A DNA stretch of 45,043 nucleotides from RGIG1995 sp045126815 (GCA_045126815.1 JBGVPD010000057.1:1-45043), one strand, 5' to 3'. Positions 8,223-17,591 are shown, counted from the stretch's first letter. The notes: generated by a model not told the origin, from the sequence alone. Made by a program: numbers and translations.

Positions 8223-11200
8223 ATGCCAAAGAGAACTGATTTAAAAAAGATAATGATTATAGGTTCAGGACCTATCGTCATCGGTCAGGCAGCAGAGTTT
8301 GACTATGCGGGAACACAGGCTTGTCTCGCACTTAAGGAAGAGGGATATGAGGTCGTACTTGTAAACTCCAACCCTGCGACTATTATGACTGATACAACGA
8401 TTGCTGATAAGGTTTATATGGAACCTTTGACACTTGAATACGTTGCAAGAATTTTAAGATATGAAAGACCTGACGCGATAATTCCCGGTATAGGCGGACA
8501 GACGGGACTTAACCTCGCTATGCAGCTCGAAAAGAAGGGTATATTGAAGGAATGTCAGGTTGAGCTTCTCGGTACAAGCAGTGAGAGTATTGAGAGAGCG
8601 GAAGACAGAGAGCTGTTTAAGGAACTTTGTGAGGAAATAGGCGAACCTGTTATATCCTCGCAGATAACGTACTCTATAGAAGAGGCGAAAGCGGCTGCAA
8701 AAGAAATCGGATACCCCGTTGTATTGCGTCCCGCGTTTACATTAGGCGGAACGGGCGGCGGATTTGCTTATAACGAGCATGAACTTGAAGAACTTGCTGT
8801 AAACGCATTCAGACTTTCTCCCGTAAATCAGGTACTTATAGAAAAGAGCGTTAAGGGATATAAAGAGATCGAGTTTGAGGTTATGAGAGACGGTAACGAT
8901 ACTGCGATCACGATATGCGGTATGGAAAATATTGACCCTGTTGGCGTTCATACGGGCGACTCGATAGTTGTAGCTCCCATACTTACGCTTAACGACCACG
9001 ATTTTAATATGCTTAAGAACAGCGCTCTTAAGATAATTCGCGCACTTAAGATCGAGGGTGGATGTAACGTTCAGTTTGCGCTTGATCCTCATTCATCTGA
9101 TTATTACTTGATAGAAGTTAATCCCCGTGTATCACGTTCATCGGCTTTGGCTTCTAAGGCGAGCGGATATCCGATAGCAAAAGTAACGGCTAAGATCGCT
9201 GTTGGTATGACGCTTGAAGAAATTAGTATAGCAAATACCAATGCGGCATTTGAACCCTACCTTGACTATATCGTTGCAAAATTCCCCAGATTCCCGTTTG
9301 ATAAGTTTACAAATGCGCCTAATTCGTTGGGAACGCAGATGAAGGCTACCGGTGAAGTTATGGCAATAGGCAGTACGCTTGAAGAATGTATGCTTAAGGC
9401 TGTACGTTCACTCGAAACGGGTGTATGTCACTTCTATCACCAGAAGTTTGACCATATGACTGTAGAAGAGCTCGAAGAATATATTTCCGAGTCACGCGAC
9501 GATAATATATTTGCGATAGCTCAGCTTATGAGACTTGGCGTATCCATAAAAGAGCTTCATGATATAACGAAGATAACCGAATACTTCCTTGAGTCTATCA
9601 AGAAGATAGTTGACTTTGAAATGACACTTGCTGCAAATCCCAACGATATTGAGACGTTGAAAGAGGCTAAGAAGTTAGGTTTCTGCGATAAGTTTATATC
9701 AAAGCTTTGGAACGTAGACGAGACTTTCGTATGGAAGACAAGATTTGACAATAAGATATTCCCCGTATTTAAAATGGTTGATACCTGCCATACGGGTGCA
9801 TATATTCCTTACTTCTACTCTAGTTACACGGGTGAAAACAAATCAGTAGTTACAGACAACAAGAAGATAGTAGTATTGGGCGCAGGACCTATCCGTATAG
9901 GACAGGGTGTTGAGTTTGACTATTCAACAGTTCACGCAGTAACGACGATAAGACACGCGGGATATGAGTCGATCATAATAAACAACAACCCCGAAACAGT
10001 ATCGACTGACTATACGACGGCGGACAAGCTTTATTTTGAGCCTTTGACTCCCGAAGACGTAATGAATATTATCGTATTTGAAAATTCTTACGAAGTTATA
10101 GCATCGCTTGGCGGTCAGACGGCAATTAACCTTGCAGAGCCCTTGCTTCGCCGCGGTGTAAACATTATAGGTACAACTGTTGATGCGATCGAAAAGGCAG
10201 AAAACAGAGACTCATTTGAAAAGATACTTGAACAGCTTCACATTCCCCAGCCTAACGGAAGAGCTGTAACTAATATAGAAGACGGCGTTAAGACTGCAGA
10301 AGAGATAGGCTATCCCGTTCTCGTACGTCCCAGCTTCGTGCTTGGCGGAAGAGCGATGCAGATAGTTGCAGACGAAGAACAGTTGAGACATTACCTTAAG
10401 ACAGCCGTTGAAATTGACGAAGACAAACCCGTACTTGTTGACCATTACATTATGGGTAAAGAAGTTGAGGTTGACGCTATCTGCGACGGACGCGACGTGT
10501 TCGTACCCGGAATTATGGAACTTGTTGAAAGAACGGGTATCCACAGCGGTGACAGTATCAGCGTATATCCCGCATTCAGCATTTCTTCAAAGGTTAAGGG
10601 AATTATCCTTGACTATGCGAAGAAGTTGGGACTCGGTCTCGGAATAGTAGGTCTTTACAATATCCAGTTTATCGTTGATGAAAAGGAAAACGTATATATA
10701 ATCGAGGTTAACCCCCGTTCATCCCGTACAGTTCCTTTCCTTTCGAAGTCAACAGGCTACAGCTTGGCTGATATAGCTACGAACGTTATTCTCGGAAAGA
10801 GCTTGAAAGAACAGGGAATATTCGATATGTATCCCGAAGAAAAGAAGAGATGGTACGTAAAGGTTCCCGTATTCTCATTCTCGAAGATAAGAGGACTTGA
10901 CACATACCTTTCTCCCGAAATGAAATCAACCGGTGAAGCTATCGGTTATGACGATAAACTTAACCGTGCGCTTTATAAGGCGCTTCAGGCATCGGGAATG
11001 CAGGTACAGAACTACGGAACGGTACTTGTAACGATAGCAGACAAAGACAAGGAAGAGGCTCTTCCCTATATCAGAAGATTTTATAATCTCGGCTTCAACA
11101 TTGAAGCTACGTCGGGTACGGCTCAATTCCTTAAGTCACACGGCATAAAGACCAGAGTGAGAAATAAGATAAGCGACGATGATCAGGATATTCCGGAAGC

Positions 11201-11396
11201 ACTCCGTCAGGGACATATAGCTTATATTATTAACACAAGAGACGTAGGAGCGCAAGGTCAGGCGGCAGACGGTTTCCAGATACGCAGATACGCTGTTGAA
11301 AACAACGTAACGGTATTTACGGCGCTTGATACGGTTAAGGTTCTTCTTGACGTATTGGAAGAAACGACACTCAGCATATCAACTATTGACGCGTGA
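8223..11396 (+). CDS. carB: Carbamoyl-phosphate synthase large subunit
   Basis: This subunit makes carbamoyl phosphate from bicarbonate, ATP and ammonia supplied by the small subunit. At 1057 aa it is close to the usual size. Two homologous ATP-grasp halves are visible: the start IMIIGSGPIVIGQAAEFDYA and the mid-protein repeat VVLGAGPIRIGQGVEFDYS. Both halves carry the IEVNPR motif. The last 130 residues form the MGS-like allosteric domain that binds UMP or similar effectors. The glutaminase subunit carA, which normally precedes carB, is absent from this operon and window. Start at ATG 8223 after a GGGGGT site. Confidence 0.96.
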   Translation: MPKRTDLKKIMIIGSGPIVIGQAAEFDYAGTQACLALKEEGYEVVLVNSNPATIMTDTTIADKVYMEPLTLEYVARILRYERPDAIIPGIGGQTGLNLAMQLEKKGILKECQVELLGTSSESIERAEDRELFKELCEEIGEPVISSQITYSIEEAKAAAKEIGYPVVLRPAFTLGGTGGGFAYNEHELEELAVNAFRLSPVNQVLIEKSVKGYKEIEFEVMRDGNDTAITICGMENIDPVGVHTGDSIVVAPILTLNDHDFNMLKNSALKIIRALKIEGGCNVQFALDPHSSDYYLIEVNPRVSRSSALASKASGYPIAKVTAKIAVGMTLEEISIANTNAAFEPYLDYIVAKFPRFPFDKFTNAPNSLGTQMKATGEVMAIGSTLEECMLKAVRSLETGVCHFYHQKFDHMTVEELEEYISESRDDNIFAIAQLMRLGVSIKELHDITKITEYFLESIKKIVDFEMTLAANPNDIETLKEAKKLGFCDKFISKLWNVDETFVWKTRFDNKIFPVFKMVDTCHTGAYIPYFYSSYTGENKSVVTDNKKIVVLGAGPIRIGQGVEFDYSTVHAVTTIRHAGYESIIINNNPETVSTDYTTADKLYFEPLTPEDVMNIIVFENSYEVIASLGGQTAINLAEPLLRRGVNIIGTTVDAIEKAENRDSFEKILEQLHIPQPNGRAVTNIEDGVKTAEEIGYPVLVRPSFVLGGRAMQIVADEEQLRHYLKTAVEIDEDKPVLVDHYIMGKEVEVDAICDGRDVFVPGIMELVERTGIHSGDSISVYPAFSISSKVKGIILDYAKKLGLGLGIVGLYNIQFIVDEKENVYIIEVNPRSSRTVPFLSKSTGYSLADIATNVILGKSLKEQGIFDMYPEEKKRWYVKVPVFSFSKIRGLDTYLSPEMKSTGEAIGYDDKLNRALYKALQASGMQVQNYGTVLVTIADKDKEEALPYIRRFYNLGFNIEATSGTAQFLKSHGIKTRVRNKISDDDQDIPEALRQGHIAYIINTRDVGAQGQAADGFQIRRYAVENNVTVFTALDTVKVLLDVLEETTLSISTIDA

Positions 11397-11403
11397 GGAA
11401 AAA

Positions 11404-12135
11404 ATGAAGCAGACAATATTTGAAATAATATCAAATAAAAAAATAGCAAAAGACGTTTACGAGATGGTTCTTGCGGGTGATACTTCAGGTATCGCCCCGG
11501 GCCAGTTTGTAAATATAAAGCTCGAGGGACTTTACCTTCGCAGACCGATATCGGTGTGTGATTATTCCGATAAGACTTTGACTTTGGTATATAAGGTTGT
11601 AGGTCAGGGAACTTCGCAGATGAGCAGTATGGTAAACGGTGAAAAGCTCGACATACTGACAGGGCTCGGAAATGGGTATGACACGTCAAAAAGCGGTAAT
11701 TCCCCCTTGCTTATAGGCGGAGGCGTTGGCGTACCTCCTATGTATGCTTTGGCAAAAAAGCTTATTGCTGAAGGTAAAAGCGTAAGCGTGATTTTAGGTT
11801 TTAACGTTTCCGATGAAATATTCTACAAAGAAGAATTTGAAAAAATCGGTGTTAAGACTTACGTAACGACCGTTGACGGAAGCGTTGGTACAAAGGGATT
11901 TGTAACGGATGCCGTTGATTTGGTTGGCGAATACACTTATATTTATACCTGCGGTCCGGAGGTTATGCTTAAGGCTGTATATAATAAGTCAAACACAAGC
12001 GGACAGTACAGTTTTGAAGAACGTATGGGTTGCGGATTTGGTGCTTGTGTTGGATGTACTTGCAAGACGAAGTACGGAAACAAGCGTATTTGTAAAGACG
12101 GTCCCGTTCTTGAAAAGGAGGAGATAATATGGTAA
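11404..12135 (+). CDS. pyrK: Dihydroorotate dehydrogenase electron-transfer subunit
   Basis: PyrK carries electrons from the type 1B dihydroorotate dehydrogenase to NAD+, through FAD and a 2Fe-2S cluster. The 243-aa protein has the FAD-binding RRPISVCDY, an NAD domain GGGVGVPPMYALAKKL, and the C-terminal cluster loop CGFGACVGCTC plus a later Cys (RICKDG). The start is ATG 11404, preceded by GAGG; the frame is open upstream only because it overlaps carB. It overlaps pyrD by 7 nt, which fits the heterotetramer of PyrD and PyrK. Confidence 0.95.
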   Translation: MKQTIFEIISNKKIAKDVYEMVLAGDTSGIAPGQFVNIKLEGLYLRRPISVCDYSDKTLTLVYKVVGQGTSQMSSMVNGEKLDILTGLGNGYDTSKSGNSPLLIGGGVGVPPMYALAKKLIAEGKSVSVILGFNVSDEIFYKEEFEKIGVKTYVTTVDGSVGTKGFVTDAVDLVGEYTYIYTCGPEVMLKAVYNKSNTSGQYSFEERMGCGFGACVGCTCKTKYGNKRICKDGPVLEKEEIIW

Positions 12136-13040
12136 ACACAAAGATCTCCCTTTGCGGAATAGAAATAGATAACCCCGTAATACCGGCTAGCGGAACGTTT
12201 GGGTTTGGTTATGAGTTTTCCGAACTTTACGATATAAACTGTCTTGGAACGTTCAGCTTCAAGGGCACTACGAAAGATGCAAGATTTGGTAACCCTACAC
12301 CCAGAATTGCCGAATGTGCGTCGGGTATGCTTAACGCGGTAGGGCTTCAAAACCCCGGAGTTGAAAAGGTAATATCAGAAGAATTGCCCAAGCTCTCAAA
12401 GGTGTTTAATAAGAAGGTAATGGCAAACGTAAGCGGCTTTGCCGTTGAAGATTACGTTTACACTTGCGAGAAATTGGATAAAGAAGATCAGGTCGGTTGG
12501 CTTGAAGTTAATATAAGCTGTCCTAACGTTCACGGCGGAGGAATGAGTTTCGGAACGAGTCCCGAGTCTGCCTATGAAGTAACAAAAGCGGTAAAAGCAG
12601 TGACGAAAAAACCCGTTATTATAAAGCTTTCGCCCAACGTTACAGATATTGTAAGCATCGCAAAAGCATGTGAAGATGCGGGGGCAGATGCAATAAGTAT
12701 GATAAATACTCTTATGGGAATGAGAATAAATCTCAAGACGAAGAAGCCCATTATAGCAAATAAAACGGGTGGTTATTCCGGTCCCGCCATACTTCCCGTA
12801 GCGGTTCGTATGGTATATCAGGTATACGAACAGGTTAAGATCCCGATAGTGGGAATGGGCGGTATATCAACAGCAGAAGACGTAATAGAAATGATGTTGG
12901 CAGGAGCTACGGCAGTACAGGTAGGCGCTGCAAACCTTGTTGAGCCGTATGCTTGTAAGAATATAATCGATGATCTTCCAAGAGTTATGGAAAAATACGG
13001 AATAAAAGATTTGAAAGAAATAATCGGAGGTGCACACTGA
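12129..13040 (+). CDS. pyrD: Dihydroorotate dehydrogenase, catalytic subunit (type 1B)
   Basis: This flavoprotein oxidises dihydroorotate to orotate and passes the electrons to PyrK. At 303 aa it is typical. FKGTTKDARFGNPTPRI and the active-site loop NISCPNVHGGGMSFG (catalytic Cys) are seen, and IVGMGGIST belongs to the phosphate-binding end. The site AAAGGAGGAG precedes the ATG at 12129 inside pyrK. The stop overlaps the pyrF start (TGATG). Confidence 0.96.
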   Translation: MVNTKISLCGIEIDNPVIPASGTFGFGYEFSELYDINCLGTFSFKGTTKDARFGNPTPRIAECASGMLNAVGLQNPGVEKVISEELPKLSKVFNKKVMANVSGFAVEDYVYTCEKLDKEDQVGWLEVNISCPNVHGGGMSFGTSPESAYEVTKAVKAVTKKPVIIKLSPNVTDIVSIAKACEDAGADAISMINTLMGMRINLKTKKPIIANKTGGYSGPAILPVAVRMVYQVYEQVKIPIVGMGGISTAEDVIEMMLAGATAVQVGAANLVEPYACKNIIDDLPRVMEKYGIKDLKEIIGGAH

Positions 13041-13738
13041 TGGGAAGAGACGTTATAATCGCGTGTGATTTTTCTACAAAAAAGGCAGTAATGGACTTTC
13101 TTGACAAGTTTAAGGAAGAAAAGCCGTTTGTTAAGATCGGTATGGAGCTTTACTATGCTGAAGGTCCCGAAATAGTGAGAGAGATAAAGGCAAGAGGACA
13201 TAAGATATTCTTGGACCTTAAGCTTCACGATATTCCGAATACCGTAAAGAAGGCTATGGCAGTTTTGTCGAGACTTGACGTAGATATGACAAACCTCCAC
13301 GCAGCAGGAACGATAGCTATGATGGAAGAGGCTATTGTAGGACTTACAAGAGAAGACGGAACAAGACCTATGTTGATAGCTGTAACACAGCTTACATCGA
13401 CAAGTGAAGAAAGAATGAAGAACGAGCTTCTTATAAATGCTCCCATCGATCAGACGGTTATGCACTATGCGTCGAACGCAAAGAAGGCGGGGCTTGACGG
13501 AGTTGTATGTTCACCTCTTGAAGCGGGTAAGGTTCACGATACCTGCGGAAAAGATTTTGTAACGGTAACTCCCGGAGTTAGATTTGCTGACGGAGACGTT
13601 GGTGACCAGGTAAGAGTTATGACTCCCGAACAGGCAAAGAAGATAGGTTCTGATTACATTGTAGTGGGCAGACCGATAACTGCAGCCGAAGATCCGGTTG
13701 AAGCATATAGAAGATGCGTTAGAGAATTTGTTGATTGA
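13040..13738 (+). CDS. pyrF: Orotidine 5'-phosphate decarboxylase
   Basis: PyrF decarboxylates OMP to UMP, the last step of the pathway. The 232-aa protein is of the short bacterial group I type. The catalytic motif DLKLHDIPNTV with its Lys-Asp pair is intact, and VVGRPITAA near the C-terminus is the phosphate-binding loop. The first base of its ATG is the last base of the pyrD stop codon, so translation is coupled. Confidence 0.96.
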   Translation: MGRDVIIACDFSTKKAVMDFLDKFKEEKPFVKIGMELYYAEGPEIVREIKARGHKIFLDLKLHDIPNTVKKAMAVLSRLDVDMTNLHAAGTIAMMEEAIVGLTREDGTRPMLIAVTQLTSTSEERMKNELLINAPIDQTVMHYASNAKKAGLDGVVCSPLEAGKVHDTCGKDFVTVTPGVRFADGDVGDQVRVMTPEQAKKIGSDYIVVGRPITAAEDPVEAYRRCVREFVD

Positions 13739-13762
13739 TAAAACTGTAAAGGAGAATATAAA

Positions 13763-14419
13763 ATGGAAAGCTACAAGAGAGAGTTTATACAGTTTTTGCA
13801 GTCTGCCGGAGTTTTGAAGTTTGGTGATTTTACTGCGAAGAGCGGAAGAAAGATCCCTTACTTTATTAATGCCGGTGACATTAAAACGGGCGAACAAATA
13901 TCAAAACTTGGAGAGTTTTACGCAAAAGCATATCTTGAAAAAGTAGGAAACAAGAGAACCGTACTTTACGGACCTGCATACAAGGGAATTTCGATTGCGG
14001 TTTCATCTGCAGTTGCACTTTCAAAGCAGGGACTTGACGTGCCTTTCTTCTTTAACAGAAAAGAAGTTAAGGATCACGGCGAGGGCGGAGTATTCGTAGG
14101 ATACGTGCCTAAGAACGGAGAAGAGATAGTAATCGTTGAAGACGTTATAACGGCGGGAACGGCTATAAGAGAGAGTATGGAAATACTTTCGAGCGTGGAA
14201 GGCGCTAAGGTTGCTGCTGTATTCGTTATGGTTGACAGAAAAGAAAAAGGAAAGACAGATATGTCTGCTATGGCAGAGCTTGAAAAAGAGTATGGTTTCC
14301 CCGTATATTCTGTTGTAGACGTATACGATATAATAGAATACCTTGAAGAAGATGAAAGCAACAAAGAAAACGTTGACAGAATAAAGAATTATCTTGCTGT
14401 AAACGGAGCAAAAGCATAA
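13763..14419 (+). CDS. pyrE: Orotate phosphoribosyltransferase
   Basis: PyrE joins orotate to PRPP to form OMP. The 218-aa protein has the PRPP-binding motif IVIVEDVITAGTAIRE and the flexible-loop region RKEVKDHGEGG. AAAGGAG precedes the ATG at 13763. It is followed by six consecutive TAA triplets (14417-14434), so readthrough into pyrB would stop at once. Confidence 0.95.
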   Translation: MESYKREFIQFLQSAGVLKFGDFTAKSGRKIPYFINAGDIKTGEQISKLGEFYAKAYLEKVGNKRTVLYGPAYKGISIAVSSAVALSKQGLDVPFFFNRKEVKDHGEGGVFVGYVPKNGEEIVIVEDVITAGTAIRESMEILSSVEGAKVAAVFVMVDRKEKGKTDMSAMAELEKEYGFPVYSVVDVYDIIEYLEEDESNKENVDRIKNYLAVNGAKA

Positions 14420-14454
14420 TAATAATAATAATAAGTTATAGATCGAGGTAGAAA

Positions 14455-15372
14455 ATGAGAAGCGTAATTGATATAATGGACTTGTCTGTTGAAGAAATAG
14501 AAGGTCTTTTAAGAACAGCAGAGGATATTATAGAAAACCCGAAGAAATATTCGGAATGTTGCCGTGGAAAGAAACTTGCGACGTTGTTTTTTGAACCTTC
14601 GACGAGAACGAGACTCAGTTTTGAGGCTGCTATGTACGAGCTTGGAGGAAACGTAATAGGTTTTTCTGATGCAAGCAGCAGCTCGTCATCAAAGGGCGAA
14701 AGCGTGTCGGATACAACAAGAGTAATAAACTGCTATGCAGACATAATAGCTATGCGTCATCCCAAAGAGGGCGCGCCTTACGTGGCATCAACGGTATCTG
14801 AAATACCTGTGATCAATGCAGGTGACGGCGGACATAACCATCCCACACAGACGTTGGCAGACTTGCTTACGATAAGAAGAGAAAAGGGACACTTTGACAA
14901 TCTTACGGTAGGCCTTTGCGGTGACCTTAAGTTTGGAAGAACGGTACATTCGCTTATAAGCGCTCTTTCGAGATATGAAAACGTAAAATTCGTTATGATC
15001 TCTCCCGACGAGCTTAAGATACCCGATTACGTAAAACAGAACGTGCTTATTCCCAAAGGAATAGAGTACGAAGAGGTAAGAAGCTTGGAAGAAGTAATGC
15101 CCGAACTTGACATTCTCTATATGACGAGAGTACAACAGGAAAGATTTTTCAACGAAGCTGACTACATCAGACTCAGAGATACGTATATTTTGAATCCTGA
15201 AAAATTGGAAAACGCAAAAGAAGACTTGGTTATTATGCATCCGCTGCCCCGTGTAAACGAGATATCGGTTGCGGTTGACAACGACAAGAGAGCTTGTTAT
15301 TTCAAACAGGTATTGAACGGTAAGTATATGAGAATGGCGTTAATGCTTAAGCTTTTGGAGGTGGAAGTATGA
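14455..15372 (+). CDS. pyrB: Aspartate carbamoyltransferase, catalytic chain
   Basis: PyrB condenses carbamoyl phosphate with aspartate. At 305 aa it has the usual length. The carbamoyl-phosphate motif FFEPSTRTRLSFE and the HPTQTLADLLT motif are intact, and MHPLPRVNEI is the C-terminal signature. GATCGAGG is the ribosome site for ATG 14455. It overlaps pyrI by four bases (ATGA), consistent with a stoichiometric holoenzyme. Confidence 0.96.
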   Translation: MRSVIDIMDLSVEEIEGLLRTAEDIIENPKKYSECCRGKKLATLFFEPSTRTRLSFEAAMYELGGNVIGFSDASSSSSSKGESVSDTTRVINCYADIIAMRHPKEGAPYVASTVSEIPVINAGDGGHNHPTQTLADLLTIRREKGHFDNLTVGLCGDLKFGRTVHSLISALSRYENVKFVMISPDELKIPDYVKQNVLIPKGIEYEEVRSLEEVMPELDILYMTRVQQERFFNEADYIRLRDTYILNPEKLENAKEDLVIMHPLPRVNEISVAVDNDKRACYFKQVLNGKYMRMALMLKLLEVEV

Positions 15373-15800
15373 TAATCGGAAACATCAAAGACGGAATTGT
15401 ACTTGACCATATAAAGGCAGGTATGGGAATGAAAATATATGAGGTCCTTAAGCTCAAGGATGCTAACTGCAGTGTGGCTGTAATAGTTAACGCAGACAGC
15501 GCAAAAATGGGCAAAAAGGACATAATCAAGATCAGCGGACACGTAGATATTGATTTTCATATATTGGGATTTATCGATCCTAACGTTACGGTTAACGTAA
15601 TTGAGGACAGTAAGGTTGTAAAGAGAGAAAAGATCGATCTTCCTGAAAGAATAAAAGGACTTTTGAAATGCAAGAATCCCAGATGCATTACGACAACAGA
15701 GCAAGAGCTTCCGCAGATATTCAAGCTTTGTGATGAAGACAACAAAGTATACCGTTGCATTTATTGTGAAACAAAAGCGGAAATCGACAGCGTAAAATAA
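15369..15800 (+). CDS. pyrI: Aspartate carbamoyltransferase, regulatory chain
   Basis: PyrI binds nucleotides and confers feedback control on PyrB, so this organism has the class B holoenzyme. The 143-aa protein has an N-terminal effector domain and a C-terminal zinc domain with the four cysteines in CKNPRC and CIYC, the expected C-x4-C and C-x2-C pattern. It is the last gene of the operon, followed by a strong terminator. Confidence 0.95.
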   Translation: MIIGNIKDGIVLDHIKAGMGMKIYEVLKLKDANCSVAVIVNADSAKMGKKDIIKISGHVDIDFHILGFIDPNVTVNVIEDSKVVKREKIDLPERIKGLLKCKNPRCITTTEQELPQIFKLCDEDNKVYRCIYCETKAEIDSVK

Positions 15801-15806
15801 AAGACA

Positions 15807-15844
15807 GCCGTCCAAACTTGGAAACGTTTGGACGGCATTTTTTT
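15807..15844 (+). terminator. Terminator of the pyr operon
   Basis: GCCGTCCAAAC at 15807-15817 pairs perfectly with GTTTGGACGGC at 15826-15836 and is followed by ATTTTTTT. Confidence 0.93.
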
Positions 15845-15920
15845 GGTAATAATGATATATCGCTGTTGCGATGTAAGTAAAAGTACATCTACCATACTCT
15901 ATTCGATATAGTGAAATTTG

Positions 15921-16607
15921 TTAATTTTTATAAAAAGGACATTTTTCAAGTCTGCATTGATTATTCAAATGAGAGCGCGTACATATTACGGGCTTCATCT
16001 TCATATTGATATGCAAATTTTCGCTTGTGAATTTGACCGCTTCAATGATCGCAAGATAAGAATCTCTTTTGCAACAACGGGGGCCGCCGTTTTTACCTAT
16101 TGCATTCAAAGCTCTGGCTGTCATTTGATTAGAAAGCCCCCAAGCATCTTTTGATAGGGGTGTTGATTTTAGTGCAATAGAAATATACATTCCTGCGCTG
16201 ACACCTGCTCCGCAGGCGCCCCAAAATCCACAAGCACCGCCGGGAACTTGCTTTCCTCTTTTTTGCATTTCATAAAGTGCGGATTCTAAATCTATATCTC
16301 CGCCTGCATTTTTAAAGCCGGTTAAAAGAGCAGAGCCAACCATTGTGTGATGTTCGGGACCATGCATATGACAAGAGGGCATACGCATCATTTCTTCCAA
16401 GATCTCGATTGGGTCTTCGGATTTGCTATTAAGACAAATCGTAATAATCTTGTCCATTCCGCCGGTATGACATTCGTCGCAAACGAAGTGCCTTTTTATG
16501 CATCTTGTTTTGCTAAACTGTTTTTTGTGGCAAAGTACACATTCCATTTCTTCATCGGAATTTAGATATTCCAAGGGAGCTTTGCATATCACACACTCTT
16601 CATTCAT
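15921..16607 (-). CDS. Cysteine-rich DUF5714 domain protein
   Basis: This 228-aa protein resembles the DUF5714 family found in anaerobic bacteria and archaea. It has zinc-finger-like pairs at the start (CVICKAPLEY, CVLCHKK, CDECHTGG), then the conserved MHGPEHHTMVGSALLTGFKN, GACGFWGACGAGVSAG and GGPRCCKRDSYLAI. The density of Cys and His suggests metal or cofactor binding. Other members are linked to methyltransferases, but no methyltransferase domain is present here. The ATG at 16607 follows AGAGGTG. It is convergent with the pyr operon and upstream of nothing obvious. Its function is unknown. Confidence 0.7.
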   Translation of the reverse strand: MNEECVICKAPLEYLNSDEEMECVLCHKKQFSKTRCIKRHFVCDECHTGGMDKIITICLNSKSEDPIEILEEMMRMPSCHMHGPEHHTMVGSALLTGFKNAGGDIDLESALYEMQKRGKQVPGGACGFWGACGAGVSAGMYISIALKSTPLSKDAWGLSNQMTARALNAIGKNGGPRCCKRDSYLAIIEAVKFTSENLHINMKMKPVICTRSHLNNQCRLEKCPFYKN

Positions 16608-16626
16608 TTAAATCACCTCTGCAAAT

Positions 16627-16632
16627 ATTATA
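16627..16632 (-). promoter_or_regulatory. Likely -10 element of the DUF5714 gene
   Basis: On the minus strand TATAAT reads from 16632 to 16627, about 20 nt before the start codon. The -35 position would fall in the adjacent palindrome array (TAGCAA at 16655-16650) and is a poor match. Confidence 0.4.
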
Positions 16633-16642
16633 ATACATTAAA

Positions 16643-16724
16643 TGAAATATTGCTACGCAATATGAAATAAAATTCGCCTTTTAACGTTTGCAAAGCAATA
16701 TTTCACACGCGAAGCGTATTTCAC
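16643..16724. repeat. Palindrome array 1 (TGAAAT / ATTTCAC spacers)
   Basis: Short hairpins with different arms are set between nearly constant spacers. TGAAAT occurs at 16643 and 16662, flanking ATTGC-TAC-GCAAT. ATTTCAC occurs at 16700 and 16718, flanking ACGC-GAA-GCGT. The spacer orientation switches in the middle. It lies between the DUF5714 gene and the unknown gene downstream of the S23 protein. A similar array lies at 38212-38357. Confidence 0.75.
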
Positions 16725-16805
16725 AAATACCGCAAAAGATTTTTTCGTGCCAAAGGGGAACCAAACGGAGCAGAATTGAGGTAAGGGTAAGTAAAAGTAC
16801 ACCTA

Positions 16806-17219
16806 TTATCTGTCAACCTCGGCTCGTTCAAATTTTATTTTGAATGTAAACTCATCGGGATTGGAAGCGAAATCTTGTAAATCAATTTCTAAAGTATAGT
16901 AGTTGCCGTGGTCAACAAGTCTGTCTGCTAACCACCAAACTTTATCTCTGCCTTCTAAAGAAATATCCTCAGTTAGAATCCTATAATTGAAAAGACGAAT
17001 TTCTCTCACTTCATTGTCATATATCGCACCTTTTGCGTTAATTCTCAAGGTTATGAGGTTTCGATTGTATTTATTCTTTTCGCCAACAAATTTATTATAA
17101 TCGAACGGAAACTCAAATGATTCTGTACCTATAATACAAGCATCATGTAAACCACTGTTCCAATACCATTCCGGAGGATTGTCAGGATAGTTTGAAATAT
17201 ACACTTTACCTTTTGACAT
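16806..17219 (-). CDS. Unknown 137-aa protein paired with S23 gene
   Basis: I do not recognise the family. The 137-aa protein has no signal peptide, no membrane segment and no Cys cluster; it is rich in aromatic and charged residues (PPEWYWNSGLHDACIIG near the start, KVWWLADRLVDHGNYYTLEI later), suggesting a small cytosolic beta-rich domain. The frame is open further, but ATG 17219 has an AGGAG site at the right distance, so I start there. It overlaps the end of the four-helix-bundle gene by 14 nt, so the two are translated together. Palindrome arrays lie on both sides of the pair. Confidence 0.7.
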   Translation of the reverse strand: MSKGKVYISNYPDNPPEWYWNSGLHDACIIGTESFEFPFDYNKFVGEKNKYNRNLITLRINAKGAIYDNEVREIRLFNYRILTEDISLEGRDKVWWLADRLVDHGNYYTLEIDLQDFASNPDEFTFKIKFERAEVDR

Positions 17220-17568
17220 CTTTATTCTCCTTTGCGGTATTGATAGAGGAGATGAGCATAACCCGTATACTTGTACAAGTAGATGCAAGAGATTTGTATT
17301 CTTCTTCGGATATGTAATTTGTTTTGAACAGCAGCTCTAACCAGTATCCAGTCTCGTTTGCTTCTTTAAGGGCAATCTGGAGTTTGGCTATAAAATCAGC
17401 CTTACCGTGAGCATACTGAGCTTCACGAATATTTGCTCCAATGGAAGTTCCACTTCTGCCAATTTGATTGGAAATAATCGACTCGCGTTTTTCTCTCAAA
17501 TATTTGACGAGGTTTATAATGGATACAGCGAAATCCATCGATTGTGTTCTTAACTTACTTTCGGACAT
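17206..17568 (-). CDS. Four-helix-bundle protein, S23/23S-rRNA-intervening-sequence family
   Basis: This 120-aa protein has the family hallmarks: LRTQSMDFAVSIINLVKYL at the start, the central QIGRSGTSIGANIREAQYA and KLQIALKEANETGYWLELL. Members form pentameric four-helix bundles. They are found in rRNA intervening sequences, as Avd accessory proteins of diversity-generating retroelements, and as stand-alone genes of unknown role. No rRNA or reverse transcriptase is present here, so this is of the stand-alone type. GGAGGTG precedes ATG 17568. The last 14 nt overlap the unknown partner gene. Confidence 0.88.
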   Translation of the reverse strand: MSESKLRTQSMDFAVSIINLVKYLREKRESIISNQIGRSGTSIGANIREAQYAHGKADFIAKLQIALKEANETGYWLELLFKTNYISEEEYKSLASTCTSIRVMLISSINTAKENKDVKR

Positions 17569-17591
17569 ATCGGCACCTCCTATTCAAACAT

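Noticed and set aside
15873..16801. 15-bp direct repeats (GTAAGTAAAAGTACA) flanking the DUF5714 gene as possible mobile-element ends
   Set aside because: A 15-base match is about what chance gives in a window of this size, and no other sign of an element is present.
17206..17568. S23 protein as an Avd subunit of a diversity-generating retroelement
   Set aside because: No reverse transcriptase, template repeat or variable target gene is visible nearby.
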